Source: an uncultured Lachnospiraceae bacterium (GTDB taxonomy: Bacteria > Bacillota > Clostridia > Lachnospirales > Lachnospiraceae). From it: 64,000 nucleotides of DNA. The notes below the pieces were generated by a model, which made no database searches, was not told where the DNA came from, and worked only from the letters and a program-made list of their open reading frames with translations. The position numbers and the translations under genes are program-made. This document shows positions 18,757 through 27,234 of the stretch, in pieces; the stretch's first letter is position 1; every line of letters starts with the position of its first letter. The stretch spans positions 124,001-188,000 of the forward strand of contig CAQGLR010000003.1 of NCBI GenBank assembly GCA_948794795.1, read 5' to 3'.

Positions 18757-18857
18757 GTGATAAATTATTACTTCACTTCATCCTGTCAGTCCGTACACAT
18801 CAATTCCGAAGCAAATGTCTTTTGAATATTTGGTATGTATTACTTTACCTGTTATAT

Positions 18858-18884
18858 ATATCGGATATGATTTGATTTACTTTA
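18858..18884 (-). promoter_or_regulatory. Sigma-28 promoter of the flagellin gene
   Basis: TAAA at 18884-18881, a 15-nt spacer, then TCCGATAT at 18865-18858 on the minus strand. It is 144 nt upstream of the flagellin start codon and matches TAAA-N15-GCCGATAA closely. Confidence 0.85.
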
Positions 18885-18915
18885 GCACTTTTTTATAATT
18901 TTTTTTATTTTTTAT

Positions 18916-19401
18916 CTAATTTTTTCTATCTACAAAATATGACTTCCATTCCTGGTGCTGGTTAGACATATTTTTATAATAAGAAGCTGCAGTATTGTTG
19001 CTTTTCTTAAAGTCTTTTATTTCCTCTCTCTTTGCCAGAATAAACTTACTAAATTTCTCTTTATTTTTATTCTCAAGACCTTCAATCTCAACACCTATAT
19101 CCGTAATTGTCCTTATAAGGTTCTGCATCTCAAGTATCTGCTGCCTGTATTCCTGTGGGTTTGCCTTTATAGTACTGCCTATCTTATTAAATACAGAGTC
19201 AAAACCCTTGTCTATCTCAAGCACCTCATTTATTCTTATGTCTTTTTCCCTTACTATCTTGTCAAAACTGTCAATATCAACATCATCTTCATTTAATATT
19301 ATATTCTGTTCTTTTGTAAACTCCAAAAGCTCCTTTACTAATTCAAGCTTTTTACGGAGAGAACCATGTAATACTGATATATATGTATTTACACTATCCA
19401 T
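18916..19401 (-). CDS. FliT/FlgN-like flagellar chaperone
   Basis: This 161-residue charged, helical protein has no enzyme motif and is rich in Lys, Glu and coiled-coil-like heptads (for example EIEGLENKNKEKFSKF). It directly follows fliS, where many Firmicutes carry fliT or a FlgN-like gene, so it is most likely an export chaperone for FliD or a hook protein. The ATG at 19401 is chosen because GGAGGG lies just upstream; an earlier ATG at 19416 would place the ribosome site inside the gene. The family call rests on position and character, not on a clear motif. Confidence 0.6.
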   Translation of the reverse strand: MDSVNTYISVLHGSLRKKLELVKELLEFTKEQNIILNEDDVDIDSFDKIVREKDIRINEVLEIDKGFDSVFNKIGSTIKANPQEYRQQILEMQNLIRTITDIGVEIEGLENKNKEKFSKFILAKREEIKDFKKSNNTAASYYKNMSNQHQEWKSYFVDRKN

Positions 19402-19454
19402 AACTACCCTCCACATTATGCCCTTCAGTCTGTTGTCATGCCAGATATATATAT

Positions 19455-19841
19455 CTAACTTACATTATTAGCTTTCATTACTTCTTTCCATGTATCACGC
19501 ATAGTTTTAATCTGTTTAAGGGCATCTTCTAATACATCTTTTTCTTTTCTTAAATTAGCTTCTACAAGCCTTCTGTATATATAATCATACACCCTGTCAA
19601 ACTCTTTTGCTACGGGATACTTCATATCAAGTGTTGCACGCAGCTCTACTATAATTTTCTCTGCTTTTATAATATTGGTATTTGCAGTTGATACATCCCC
19701 GTTATTAATAGATTCAAGTGCTATATTACAAAACTTTACAGCGCCATCGTAAAGCATAAGTGTAAGCCTTGCAGGTGATGCTGTTTTTACAGAACTGTTT
19801 TTATAATGGTTTATTGCATTTGTATTGCTATAGTTTGCCAT
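19455..19841 (-). CDS. fliS: Flagellin export chaperone FliS
   Basis: This 128-residue protein has the FliS pattern: an N-terminal NxxxxY segment (NAINHYKNSSVKTASPARL), the motif LTLMLYDGAVKF, and helices ending with LRDTW-like residues (KTMRDTWKEVM). FliS binds the flagellin C terminus in the cytoplasm and hands it to FlhA for export. GGAGG lies 5 nt before the ATG at 19841. It sits between fliD and a small chaperone gene, the standard flaG-fliD-fliS order. Confidence 0.92.
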   Translation of the reverse strand: MANYSNTNAINHYKNSSVKTASPARLTLMLYDGAVKFCNIALESINNGDVSTANTNIIKAEKIIVELRATLDMKYPVAKEFDRVYDYIYRRLVEANLRKEKDVLEDALKQIKTMRDTWKEVMKANNVS

Positions 19842-19880
19842 AACTACCTCCATGTATTTGTTATGCTTTGTAGAATTACA

Positions 19881-19913
19881 GCGCAGGGATACTGTATAAC
19901 AATATCCCTGCGC
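19881..19913 (-). other. Intercistronic hairpin between fliD and fliS
   Basis: An 11-bp perfect stem (GCGCAGGGATA with TATCCCTGCGC) around an 11-nt loop fills the 94-nt spacer. No U-tract follows, so it is unlikely to be a simple terminator. Similar hairpins occur in other spacers of this operon. Confidence 0.75.
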
Positions 19914-19935
19914 CTATATAAATAAATAATACTCA

Positions 19936-22104
19936 TCAGCCACCTAAATAACTTGCCAGGGAATTCTGCTGTGACTGCATATTCGCCATAGCTTTCTCCA
20001 TGGCAGTGAACTGTTTATAATATCTGTCTTCCATATCATTAAACTTAGATTCAAGTTTAGCTATCCTTGTTTTATAATCAGAAAGCTGTGAATTCATCTC
20101 TTTATCATTGTAGAATGTTAATGCACTGCTTAAAGGAGTACGTGACATCTTCTTCTGCAGGTCTGTATATAAGTTTTCTGTAAGATGTGTAAATACATCT
20201 GTTACTGCATCAGGATCTTCTTCCAGTAACTGCTTAAGAACATTCTTTTCATCTGCATACTCTGCATCATCTTCATCACCTCTGATATGAAGAAGACCGC
20301 CTTCTGCATAGTCACCTGATGTTGAAATACCTATTGAGCTTAATGAATATGTCCTGCCATTTGATGCAGTAAATGTTCCCATCATTTTATTCCTGAATGA
20401 TGAAATAATTGAATTCAAAGTTGAATCACGCCTAAGCAGGGAATCTTTAATTTTATCCTCCCACTTCTCAACTTCTGAGTCCTTCATTGCTTCCTTTTCA
20501 TCATCTGAAAGCACATCATAACCCTTTGCAGAATCAGCGTTATAATATGAATTCATCTCTTTAAGCAAAGCATTGTACTCTGAAAGGAAGTCTTTAATTG
20601 TATCATATATTCCTGACACATCATTGGTTACTGTAATATTAACTGTTTCGCCTTCTGTTGTACCCAGGATTTCAAGCTCAAGACCTGATACTGAAATATT
20701 AGTAGTATTGCTTGTAAGAGTTGCTCCGTTATATTCAACTTCTGTATCCTTGGCAGCAATTACTACCATTCCTGTACCATTATTTGCTGCATCATTTTCT
20801 TTTATCTCTGTAGTCCCATCAAAATTGGTAAGACCAAGTGCGGCAAGTGAAGAACCATTTGCAGCAGGTGCCCCAGAACTAAAAGCATTTGCATAATTAG
20901 TTATAGCATTGCCAACTGCAGTCTTGGATTCATTAGGCCTGTTAGCAGCAGAACTAAAATCATAATCAGTCCCTTGTCCTGTAATACCACTTTGTATTAA
21001 TGAGTCAATTTTATTCTTGTAAACAGAACCAGGATCTTCTGCAAAATCTGCTTTTGCCTGGTTTGCAATATATTCTTTTTTTGCCGCTTCAATCTCAGCA
21101 GTAGTTGATGCATTTGAAAGGTTATATCCTCTATGGTTAAGGAAATCTACTTCTTTATCCGTCAAAGTAGTATCAATTTGTGTCCAACCTGTTAAGTCAT
21201 TAGTGTATTGGGTTGTTGCTTTTTGTTCTGCATCTTTATAAACAAAAGCACTTGCTTTCCGTGATGCTTCATTCTCTGCATTAGCAGCTGCTAACTCTTC
21301 AAGTTTTGTCTGGTCATCAGAAGATATTGTATTTCCCTCTCTTATGCTGGCAAGTATAGTATCAACCGCAGCCTTATCTGATGATGAAAGATTATTATAT
21401 CCTATGTTATCTTTTAATGCATTTGTTACTGTCTGCTGTGTACTATCTAATTCACTAGCTGTAATTTTAAATGCATTTCCTTCACCACTCTTTTCTGAAC
21501 TAATGAAAAGTCTCTGCTGCTTCTCATCAAATGTAGCACTAATCCCTGCAGAAGTACATTTATCCAAAAAGTCCTGGATAGTAGTATCACCATTTACATC
21601 AAGATAAACTTCTTTTCCATTGGCACCATTTTCTATCTTTATCTGTGTACCATTTGTAAATGTTGGATTCCCATTTTTATCTTTTAAATCTGTAAGCTTT
21701 GTTTTTGAAGTTGCATCTGCATCCACCAGGTTTCCATTACCATCATCAACCTTTACTTTATTTAGCTTTCCACTTGAAACATACTGTGTAGATGCAAGTT
21801 TATTTACTTTTACAGTATAAGTACCTGTTGCAGCTTTTGTTGAAGCCTTGGCAACTACTTTTGTTGTATTAGATGAGGATGCTGCCTTTGTCATATAATT
21901 TGATTTCAGCCTCATCTTTGAAAGTGACTTTGTGTAAAAATCATAAATTTTAGTATTTAATGAAGACCATAAATCTTTCTTCCACTCAAGCTTTGTCTTC
22001 TTATTTTCTACTTTTGTCTGTTTTGTACGCTGTGCAGACATAAGCGCTGCTACAATAGATTCGGTATTCAGCCCTGAATTAAGGCCCGTCATTCTAATTG
22101 GCAT
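19936..22104 (-). CDS. fliD: Flagellar filament cap protein FliD
   Basis: This 722-residue hook-associated protein 2 has the N-terminal FliD motif (RMTGLNSGLNTESIVAALM), a helical stretch before TKAASSSNTTKVVAKAS, and the C-terminal coiled part (SQLSDYKTRIAKLESKFNDM, then YYKQFTAMEKAMANMQSQQN). At over 700 residues it is longer than the usual 450-600; the extra mass is a Thr/Ala/Asp-rich middle region that would form outer domains. FliD caps the filament and folds arriving flagellin. AGGAG lies 8 nt before the ATG at 22104; a GTG at 22113 is less likely. It is between flaG and fliS. Confidence 0.93.
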   Translation of the reverse strand: MPIRMTGLNSGLNTESIVAALMSAQRTKQTKVENKKTKLEWKKDLWSSLNTKIYDFYTKSLSKMRLKSNYMTKAASSSNTTKVVAKASTKAATGTYTVKVNKLASTQYVSSGKLNKVKVDDGNGNLVDADATSKTKLTDLKDKNGNPTFTNGTQIKIENGANGKEVYLDVNGDTTIQDFLDKCTSAGISATFDEKQQRLFISSEKSGEGNAFKITASELDSTQQTVTNALKDNIGYNNLSSSDKAAVDTILASIREGNTISSDDQTKLEELAAANAENEASRKASAFVYKDAEQKATTQYTNDLTGWTQIDTTLTDKEVDFLNHRGYNLSNASTTAEIEAAKKEYIANQAKADFAEDPGSVYKNKIDSLIQSGITGQGTDYDFSSAANRPNESKTAVGNAITNYANAFSSGAPAANGSSLAALGLTNFDGTTEIKENDAANNGTGMVVIAAKDTEVEYNGATLTSNTTNISVSGLELEILGTTEGETVNITVTNDVSGIYDTIKDFLSEYNALLKEMNSYYNADSAKGYDVLSDDEKEAMKDSEVEKWEDKIKDSLLRRDSTLNSIISSFRNKMMGTFTASNGRTYSLSSIGISTSGDYAEGGLLHIRGDEDDAEYADEKNVLKQLLEEDPDAVTDVFTHLTENLYTDLQKKMSRTPLSSALTFYNDKEMNSQLSDYKTRIAKLESKFNDMEDRYYKQFTAMEKAMANMQSQQNSLASYLGG

Positions 22105-22122
22105 TATGACCACTCCTATCTT

Positions 22123-22539
22123 TTAAAATTTTTCATCAACTATGATGCCTGCAAGCTCCCATGCCTTTTTAATTGCCTCTAATGTTTCCTCCGGAGGGGC
22201 TTCAAGAACAAGCTCATCTGTATCTTTATCATATACCTTTATAGATACACGCTTTGTTTCTTCATCATAATTGTATTCACATCGTGTCCGCTGCATTTTC
22301 AGTTTCTTATTCATGCCGGAAAATGCAGATTCAAGTGTCCCCTTTGATGGTCCGCCTTTAGCTGCTATCTTCTTGTCATCTTCATCACCAGCACCAGTGT
22401 CTTTGCCTTTACTAACACTATTACCATTACCGGTGTCCAGTTTTACAGCTTTAGGTGTTTCCTTCTTAGGCTTTGCAGCCTTTTCATATTCTGGTACACT
22501 TTTAACCGGCATATCTAACTGCTCCATACTCATTGCCAT
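22123..22539 (-). CDS. flaG: FlaG family flagellar protein
   Basis: This 138-residue protein ends with the conserved FlaG half (KLKMQRTRCEYNYDEETKRVSIKVYDKDTDE, then VLEAPPEETLEAIKKAWELAGIIVDEKF). Its first 75 residues are a low-complexity Lys/Gly/Asp linker. FlaG proteins influence filament length in other bacteria. GGAGG is 6 nt before the start. A sigma-28 promoter overlapping the end of csrA should start a flaG-fliD-fliS-chaperone transcript. Confidence 0.85.
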   Translation of the reverse strand: MAMSMEQLDMPVKSVPEYEKAAKPKKETPKAVKLDTGNGNSVSKGKDTGAGDEDDKKIAAKGGPSKGTLESAFSGMNKKLKMQRTRCEYNYDEETKRVSIKVYDKDTDELVLEAPPEETLEAIKKAWELAGIIVDEKF

Positions 22540-22641
22540 CTTACCACCTCCGTGTGTTACAAATACTCCTTTATAAAAACTTTCTGTAAAATCTATGACA
22601 GTCCTTTATCATAAATAATTACACTAGTTTATCTTTAACTT

Positions 22642-22668
22642 ATATCGGCATAATCATGGAATTACTTA
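22642..22668 (-). promoter_or_regulatory. Sigma-28 promoter of the flaG-fliD-fliS operon
   Basis: On the minus strand TAAG (22668-22665), 15 nt, GCCGATAT (22649-22642). It overlaps the csrA stop and lies 103 nt upstream of flaG. Confidence 0.75.
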
Positions 22669-22895
22669 ATATTACCTTTAAATAGATTTTTAAGAGTTTC
22701 AACATCTATTTCAGTCTGTGCTGCCTTTTTATTTTCTTCTTGTATTTGTTCATAAATTTCTTTCCGGTATATAGGTACAGACTTTGGTGCATTAATACCT
22801 ATCTTCACCTGGTCCCCTTTTATTTCCAGAAGTGTTATTTCAATATCATTACCTATAATTATTGACTGGTTTACTTTACGTGCAAGTGCTAACAT
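22662..22895 (-). CDS. csrA: Carbon storage regulator / translational repressor CsrA
   Basis: This 77-residue CsrA begins MLALARKVNQSIIIG and contains IEITLLEIKGDQVKIGINAPKSVPIYRKEIYEQIQ (with a break for length), matching the beta-strand dimer that binds GGA-containing RNA hairpins. GGAGG precedes the ATG. It lies 46 nt after fliW, the standard fliW-csrA pair of Firmicutes, where FliW sequesters CsrA until flagellin is exported. Its likely target is the flagellin leader at 18723-18756. Confidence 0.96.
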   Translation of the reverse strand: MLALARKVNQSIIIGNDIEITLLEIKGDQVKIGINAPKSVPIYRKEIYEQIQEENKKAAQTEIDVETLKNLFKGNIK

Positions 22896-22941
22896 TATTT
22901 ACCTCCATTCTATACTAGATTTAATATGCACACCCCCTCTT

Positions 22942-23370
22942 TTATTTAAGCAGCTTATGTTTTATCTCATATTCCTGGCCTTCAGCTATAACCTGCACCC
23001 CTTTTCTGGAAGATGCATTTATAATTAATGGTGCTTTCATATTTACCGATGCCTGTTTTACATCCTCAGGTATTGTAGCCATAAGAAAAACTACTATGTC
23101 TTCATCTGAAATCCCACCGATTGATTCCAGCATATCATCATTTATCTGCGGGTTATAATTTTCCACCACATTAAACGGATTAACTATAGGAAATGCCAGG
23201 GAACTTTCTTCTGTACTCTGGAGCCATGAAAAAAATGATTTTTCCTTTTCATTATCATAAAGTATTGTATAATCTTTATAATCTTCAAAACCTAATACAC
23301 CATTCTCAAAATGTATTATTTTCTCTTCTCCTATTTCAATATTGCCAAAATATTTTGTATCAATCTTCAT
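22942..23370 (-). CDS. fliW: Flagellar assembly factor FliW
   Basis: This 142-residue FliW has the family's opening (KYFGNIEIGEEKIIHFENG), LGFEDYKDY, the SSLAFPIVNPF segment and the C-terminal PLIINASSRKGVQVI. FliW binds CsrA allosterically and is itself titrated by flagellin, linking flagellin secretion to its translation. It lies between flgL and csrA. Confidence 0.95.
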   Translation of the reverse strand: MKIDTKYFGNIEIGEEKIIHFENGVLGFEDYKDYTILYDNEKEKSFFSWLQSTEESSLAFPIVNPFNVVENYNPQINDDMLESIGGISDEDIVVFLMATIPEDVKQASVNMKAPLIINASSRKGVQVIAEGQEYEIKHKLLK

Positions 23371-23394
23371 CTACTCCTCCATTCCAAAACTACA

Positions 23395-23419
23395 ATGTCC
23401 CGCTTTACATGCGGGACAT
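23395..23419 (-). other. Intercistronic hairpin between flgL and fliW
   Basis: A 9-bp perfect stem (ATGTCCCGC with GCGGGACAT) with a 7-nt loop in the 55-nt spacer, again without a U-tract. Confidence 0.7.
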
Positions 23420-23425
23420 CATGGC

Positions 23426-24955
23426 TTAAATATAATTTAACAATGAATTGCCAAGTATCTTTGAAGTTGCTGAAAGTGACGCCTGGTAAAGGTTATCTGC
23501 CTGTGTAAGGCCAATAAATACATCTGGCAGGTCTACACCCTCATTATTGGAAAGTTTCTCTTCTGTATCAAGCCTTGTATCCAAAAGCTTATCTGATGTA
23601 AGTTCTGTCCTCTTATATCTTGCACCAATATCTGCCAAAGCAACATTAAGTTTATCTTCTACTTCATTTACAATTGTAAGCCCCATGCCAAACGCTTCTG
23701 CCATAACACTTACACGTAGTTTGCGTTCATCTTCAAGGGTTCTCTTTAATGATTCAAGCTTTGCAACTTCTGTTTTATCTTTAGTATTATTAATAAGTTT
23801 CTGGCACTCTTTAATCTTTGTTTCAACCTCTTCAACATACTGTATTGTCTGCTGTATATAATCAACACTACGGTATATATCTGTACTTATTGCATCCCTT
23901 GCCTGTACATTGACAGCCATTGTCTGGCTGTAATTTATCTCATAGCTTATCTCCTGTTTATCAGGTTCATCGTACTTTATTTTTACTTCTTCTACTGTAT
24001 CATAACGTGTAGCTTCAAAATACATCTCTGGACGTATATCAGATTTGTCAAAATATGTTTTTAAATAATCTATACTTATATTAGCCTGCTTTGACTGTAT
24101 TTCTGAATATACATTTTTACCTATAATTATTTCTCCTGTATCACGGAGATAAAGTATATCATTGTCACCTACCTGGCGTATTGTATTACTATCTGTAGAA
24201 AGTGCTGGTTTAGGAGCATTTACTCCGGCTAAAGTTACAGGGGCACCACTTTTGTCTGTAAAAGTAAGTTTAATTGAAGGAATTGCTGCTGGTGGATTTC
24301 CTTCCTGGAAGCTTACCTTGTCAGCACAATTATCATATGCAAGCTGTAAACGGTATGCAGTAGTAGTTTTAGCAGCATCATCAACATAATCCTGGCCGCT
24401 TGTAGCATTAGGGTCATAATTTGCACCAAGTATAACTGATGTAACATTCCTGAATGAATCATATGCAAAATTCTCAGTTATCTTATATTCAAAGTTCCTT
24501 GTTTCCTCTGGGAACAAAAGAGATGTATCAGTACGGTATCCTGTAAACAGATAACGTCCTGAATAATCTGAATTGGCTTCTCCCTGGAATATAGCCTCTA
24601 CATTTTTCCTGAGTGCTTCTATTATTGCTGTCCTGTTATCTGTTTCAAGGTCATCACAGTTACCCTGGACAAGATAGCCTTTCATTGTAGTAAGTATATC
24701 TCCTACATTAGACAGTGCAGATTCTGTTGTATCCATCCAGTTAAGTGCATCTTTAACATTTTTATCCGCATACTGTGTAAGCTGTGAGTATGTTGTCCTT
24801 AACTTAAGTGCACGCACTGCAACTACTGGGTCATCGGAAGGTCTCTGTATCTTCTGCTGTGAAGTGTACTGCTCCTGGTATTTATAAAGTTTATTCTTTG
24901 CTTTGCCTATATGGGACTGGGCACTGTTTGAAATCATTGTATTAGTTACTCTCAT
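23426..24955 (-). CDS. flgL: Hook-filament junction protein FlgL
   Basis: This 509-residue hook-associated protein 3 carries a flagellin-like N terminus (MRVTNTMISNSAQSHIGKAK, then RPSDDPVVAVRALKLR) and C terminus (LTQADNLYQASLSATSKILGNSLLNYI). The middle holds a variable domain that makes it longer than the roughly 300-residue enteric protein. The ATG at 24955 has GGAGG just upstream; an earlier start at 24982 would bury it. It lies 50 nt after flgK. FlgL joins FlgK to the filament. Confidence 0.93.
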   Translation of the reverse strand: MRVTNTMISNSAQSHIGKAKNKLYKYQEQYTSQQKIQRPSDDPVVAVRALKLRTTYSQLTQYADKNVKDALNWMDTTESALSNVGDILTTMKGYLVQGNCDDLETDNRTAIIEALRKNVEAIFQGEANSDYSGRYLFTGYRTDTSLLFPEETRNFEYKITENFAYDSFRNVTSVILGANYDPNATSGQDYVDDAAKTTTAYRLQLAYDNCADKVSFQEGNPPAAIPSIKLTFTDKSGAPVTLAGVNAPKPALSTDSNTIRQVGDNDILYLRDTGEIIIGKNVYSEIQSKQANISIDYLKTYFDKSDIRPEMYFEATRYDTVEEVKIKYDEPDKQEISYEINYSQTMAVNVQARDAISTDIYRSVDYIQQTIQYVEEVETKIKECQKLINNTKDKTEVAKLESLKRTLEDERKLRVSVMAEAFGMGLTIVNEVEDKLNVALADIGARYKRTELTSDKLLDTRLDTEEKLSNNEGVDLPDVFIGLTQADNLYQASLSATSKILGNSLLNYI

Positions 24956-25005
24956 GCCAACCTCCGTTCTATATTTGTACAATTTATAACTTATAAATAT
25001 GGATA

Positions 25006-27147
25006 TTATAATCCCATTTCATTTATAAGTTTACTAAGTACCTGGTTCATTATTGATACTACCCTGTATTGTATATTTAAAAGATTCTGCAGTTCTATAA
25101 ATGCCTGGCCCTCTTCATCTTCATCTACGCCTGATGTTGCAAGCCTTCTGATATCAACTGCTTCTGTAATAGCATTAGCATTATCTGCACAGTCAATCAT
25201 TTTATCTGAATCAACACCTATTGTAGCTGTCATAACCTGTAAAAATCCTAATGGTTCACCTTGTTTAAACATGGTTTTGTCTTCGCTAAGTGCAGCAAGC
25301 AGTTCAAGGTTTGCAGACTGCTCTATACCGCTGTTTTCTACCGTACCTGTAACAAGACCCTTTGGGTCCTTTGATGCAGCAGCAATCATTCTTCCATTCT
25401 TTACCATTTCCTTATTTGCTGAATAATTAGACGCTGTAAGGTTATAGTAAGAGGCTTTCTCCGTTGCTGATACTGATGATTTAAATGAAAATATAGAATT
25501 ACCCTGGCTTACATATACTTTTTCTACAAGCTTGCCATCTTTATCATTTATATCATAACAGTCATAAGTTATACCTCCTATTGTTACTGTTCCAGGAAGA
25601 GGATCAGATGTGTTGTTAGGATCAGGATAAGGAACATAACCATTTGCCACCATAGGCCCCTTCTGGTAATCTGTCCAGCCAGCAGCATCAAATACCTTAT
25701 TTCCATTAAGATAATAATAACCATCCTTGGTATTCTTAAGGAATTCTGTCATATCAAGCTGTGTACCTGTTGTTGTATCCTTAGCCATAAACAAATCCTG
25801 GCCAAGGTTTCCATCCATGTCATAACCCTTATTATGCTGCTGGTTAAATGTTGCTGAAAATGTCCTTACAAATTCATTAAGCTGTGAAATATAATAAGGT
25901 ATACCACGGTACTCTACATCATCACCAATGCTTGTTGTTAAAGTTTTGCCGACAGCAGCAGCAGATGTATTCATATTTGTTATATTGTCTACATCAAACT
26001 GGCTAAACTCTTTAAGTTTAAATGTATATGTATATTTGCCAGTGGAATCTACATTAACTTCAAATGAATCATACTGGTATTCATTGTTGCCAATCTTTAT
26101 TACACCATCTGAAGCTGGTATGCTAAGTTTTGCAAGGCTTGATGCTGTACTGCTGCTTGAAGACTCTGCTGACATTGTAATCGTCTTATCTTTCAGATTA
26201 CAGCTCTCATATGTTGCCTTAAAATTCTCACCATTATTGCCATCCCTTATTTCAAACAATGCCTGGAGCTGTCCGCCGAGATTTGTATTTCTTATAGGGA
26301 ATTTCTGCCCATTGCTCCACTGTATTGTATATAACCCATCTACATCACCAAGATTATTATATGAATCAGATGGGACTACTGACAACTTATTATATGAATT
26401 AGTGTCTACGAGCACACCACCTGCAACATTTACTATATACTGTGTATGCCCGTTATTGCCAGCTGCTGGGATTTCTTCAACATCTACATTTACAAGAAGT
26501 GAAAGGTCATCTATAATCCTTTCCCTCTGGTCCCTTAAATCATTAGCCCTGCCGCCATATACTTCAAGGGTATTAATCTGCTTTGTAAGTGATGCTATCT
26601 GTTCAGCATATGCATTTACCTGGTCTACAGTTGTAGATATATGCATATTAAGTTCATCCTGCATCTGCTGGAAGTTCTTTACCATTTCATTGGCATATTT
26701 AGCAAATGTATCTGCATATCCTGTAATTTCAGTACGCTTTGTAATATCTGAAACAGTAGTTGTAAGGCTTGTAAGCCTGTTAAAAAAGTTAGTTAAAGAA
26801 TTTGAAAGACCCGCACTTTCACTATCATTTGAATACATATGGTCTTCAAGGCTCTTCATATAATACTGTGCTGTATCATAATAACCGAATGTTGCATTGC
26901 TCTTACGGAATTTATAATCATAATACTCATCACGCTTACTAACAATAGCTGTGACTTCTGAACCGGCACCTACCATACCATAAGAAGTCTTAAGTGAAAT
27001 AGGGTATTTTGCTGACTGCTCTGCATACTGTCTTGTATACCCTGTTGTCTTGGTATTGGCTATATTATGAGCAGTAACATTTAAATGTGCACGGTATGAA
27101 AGCATTCCTGATGTTGCTATACTTAATCCAAAAAATGTTGATGGCAT
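25006..27147 (-). CDS. flgK: Flagellar hook-associated protein FlgK (copy 1)
   Basis: This 713-residue FlgK has the rod/hook N-terminal signature (FFGLSIATSGMLSYRAHLNV, then TAHNIANTKTTGYTRQ) and the C-terminal helix (EGQAFIELQNLLNIQYRVVS). The central region is variable. GAGG lies 7 nt before the ATG. It directly precedes flgL and is longer than the second FlgK-like protein upstream; the two are clearly paralogous at both ends but diverge in the centre. Confidence 0.9.
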   Translation of the reverse strand: MPSTFFGLSIATSGMLSYRAHLNVTAHNIANTKTTGYTRQYAEQSAKYPISLKTSYGMVGAGSEVTAIVSKRDEYYDYKFRKSNATFGYYDTAQYYMKSLEDHMYSNDSESAGLSNSLTNFFNRLTSLTTTVSDITKRTEITGYADTFAKYANEMVKNFQQMQDELNMHISTTVDQVNAYAEQIASLTKQINTLEVYGGRANDLRDQRERIIDDLSLLVNVDVEEIPAAGNNGHTQYIVNVAGGVLVDTNSYNKLSVVPSDSYNNLGDVDGLYTIQWSNGQKFPIRNTNLGGQLQALFEIRDGNNGENFKATYESCNLKDKTITMSAESSSSSTASSLAKLSIPASDGVIKIGNNEYQYDSFEVNVDSTGKYTYTFKLKEFSQFDVDNITNMNTSAAAVGKTLTTSIGDDVEYRGIPYYISQLNEFVRTFSATFNQQHNKGYDMDGNLGQDLFMAKDTTTGTQLDMTEFLKNTKDGYYYLNGNKVFDAAGWTDYQKGPMVANGYVPYPDPNNTSDPLPGTVTIGGITYDCYDINDKDGKLVEKVYVSQGNSIFSFKSSVSATEKASYYNLTASNYSANKEMVKNGRMIAAASKDPKGLVTGTVENSGIEQSANLELLAALSEDKTMFKQGEPLGFLQVMTATIGVDSDKMIDCADNANAITEAVDIRRLATSGVDEDEEGQAFIELQNLLNIQYRVVSIMNQVLSKLINEMGL

Positions 27148-27183
27148 GTTCTAACCTCTTTTCTGCGCTGCTTTTTCTATGTA

Positions 27184-27218
27184 ATAAGCCTGCGGTGCCA
27201 GCGCATACACAGGCTTAT
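27184..27218 (-). other. Intercistronic hairpin between the two flgK genes
   Basis: A 9-bp perfect stem (ATAAGCCTG with CAGGCTTAT) with a 17-nt loop in the 87-nt spacer, without a U-tract. Confidence 0.65.
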
Positions 27219-27234
27219 CTGTTATTTATCTTTA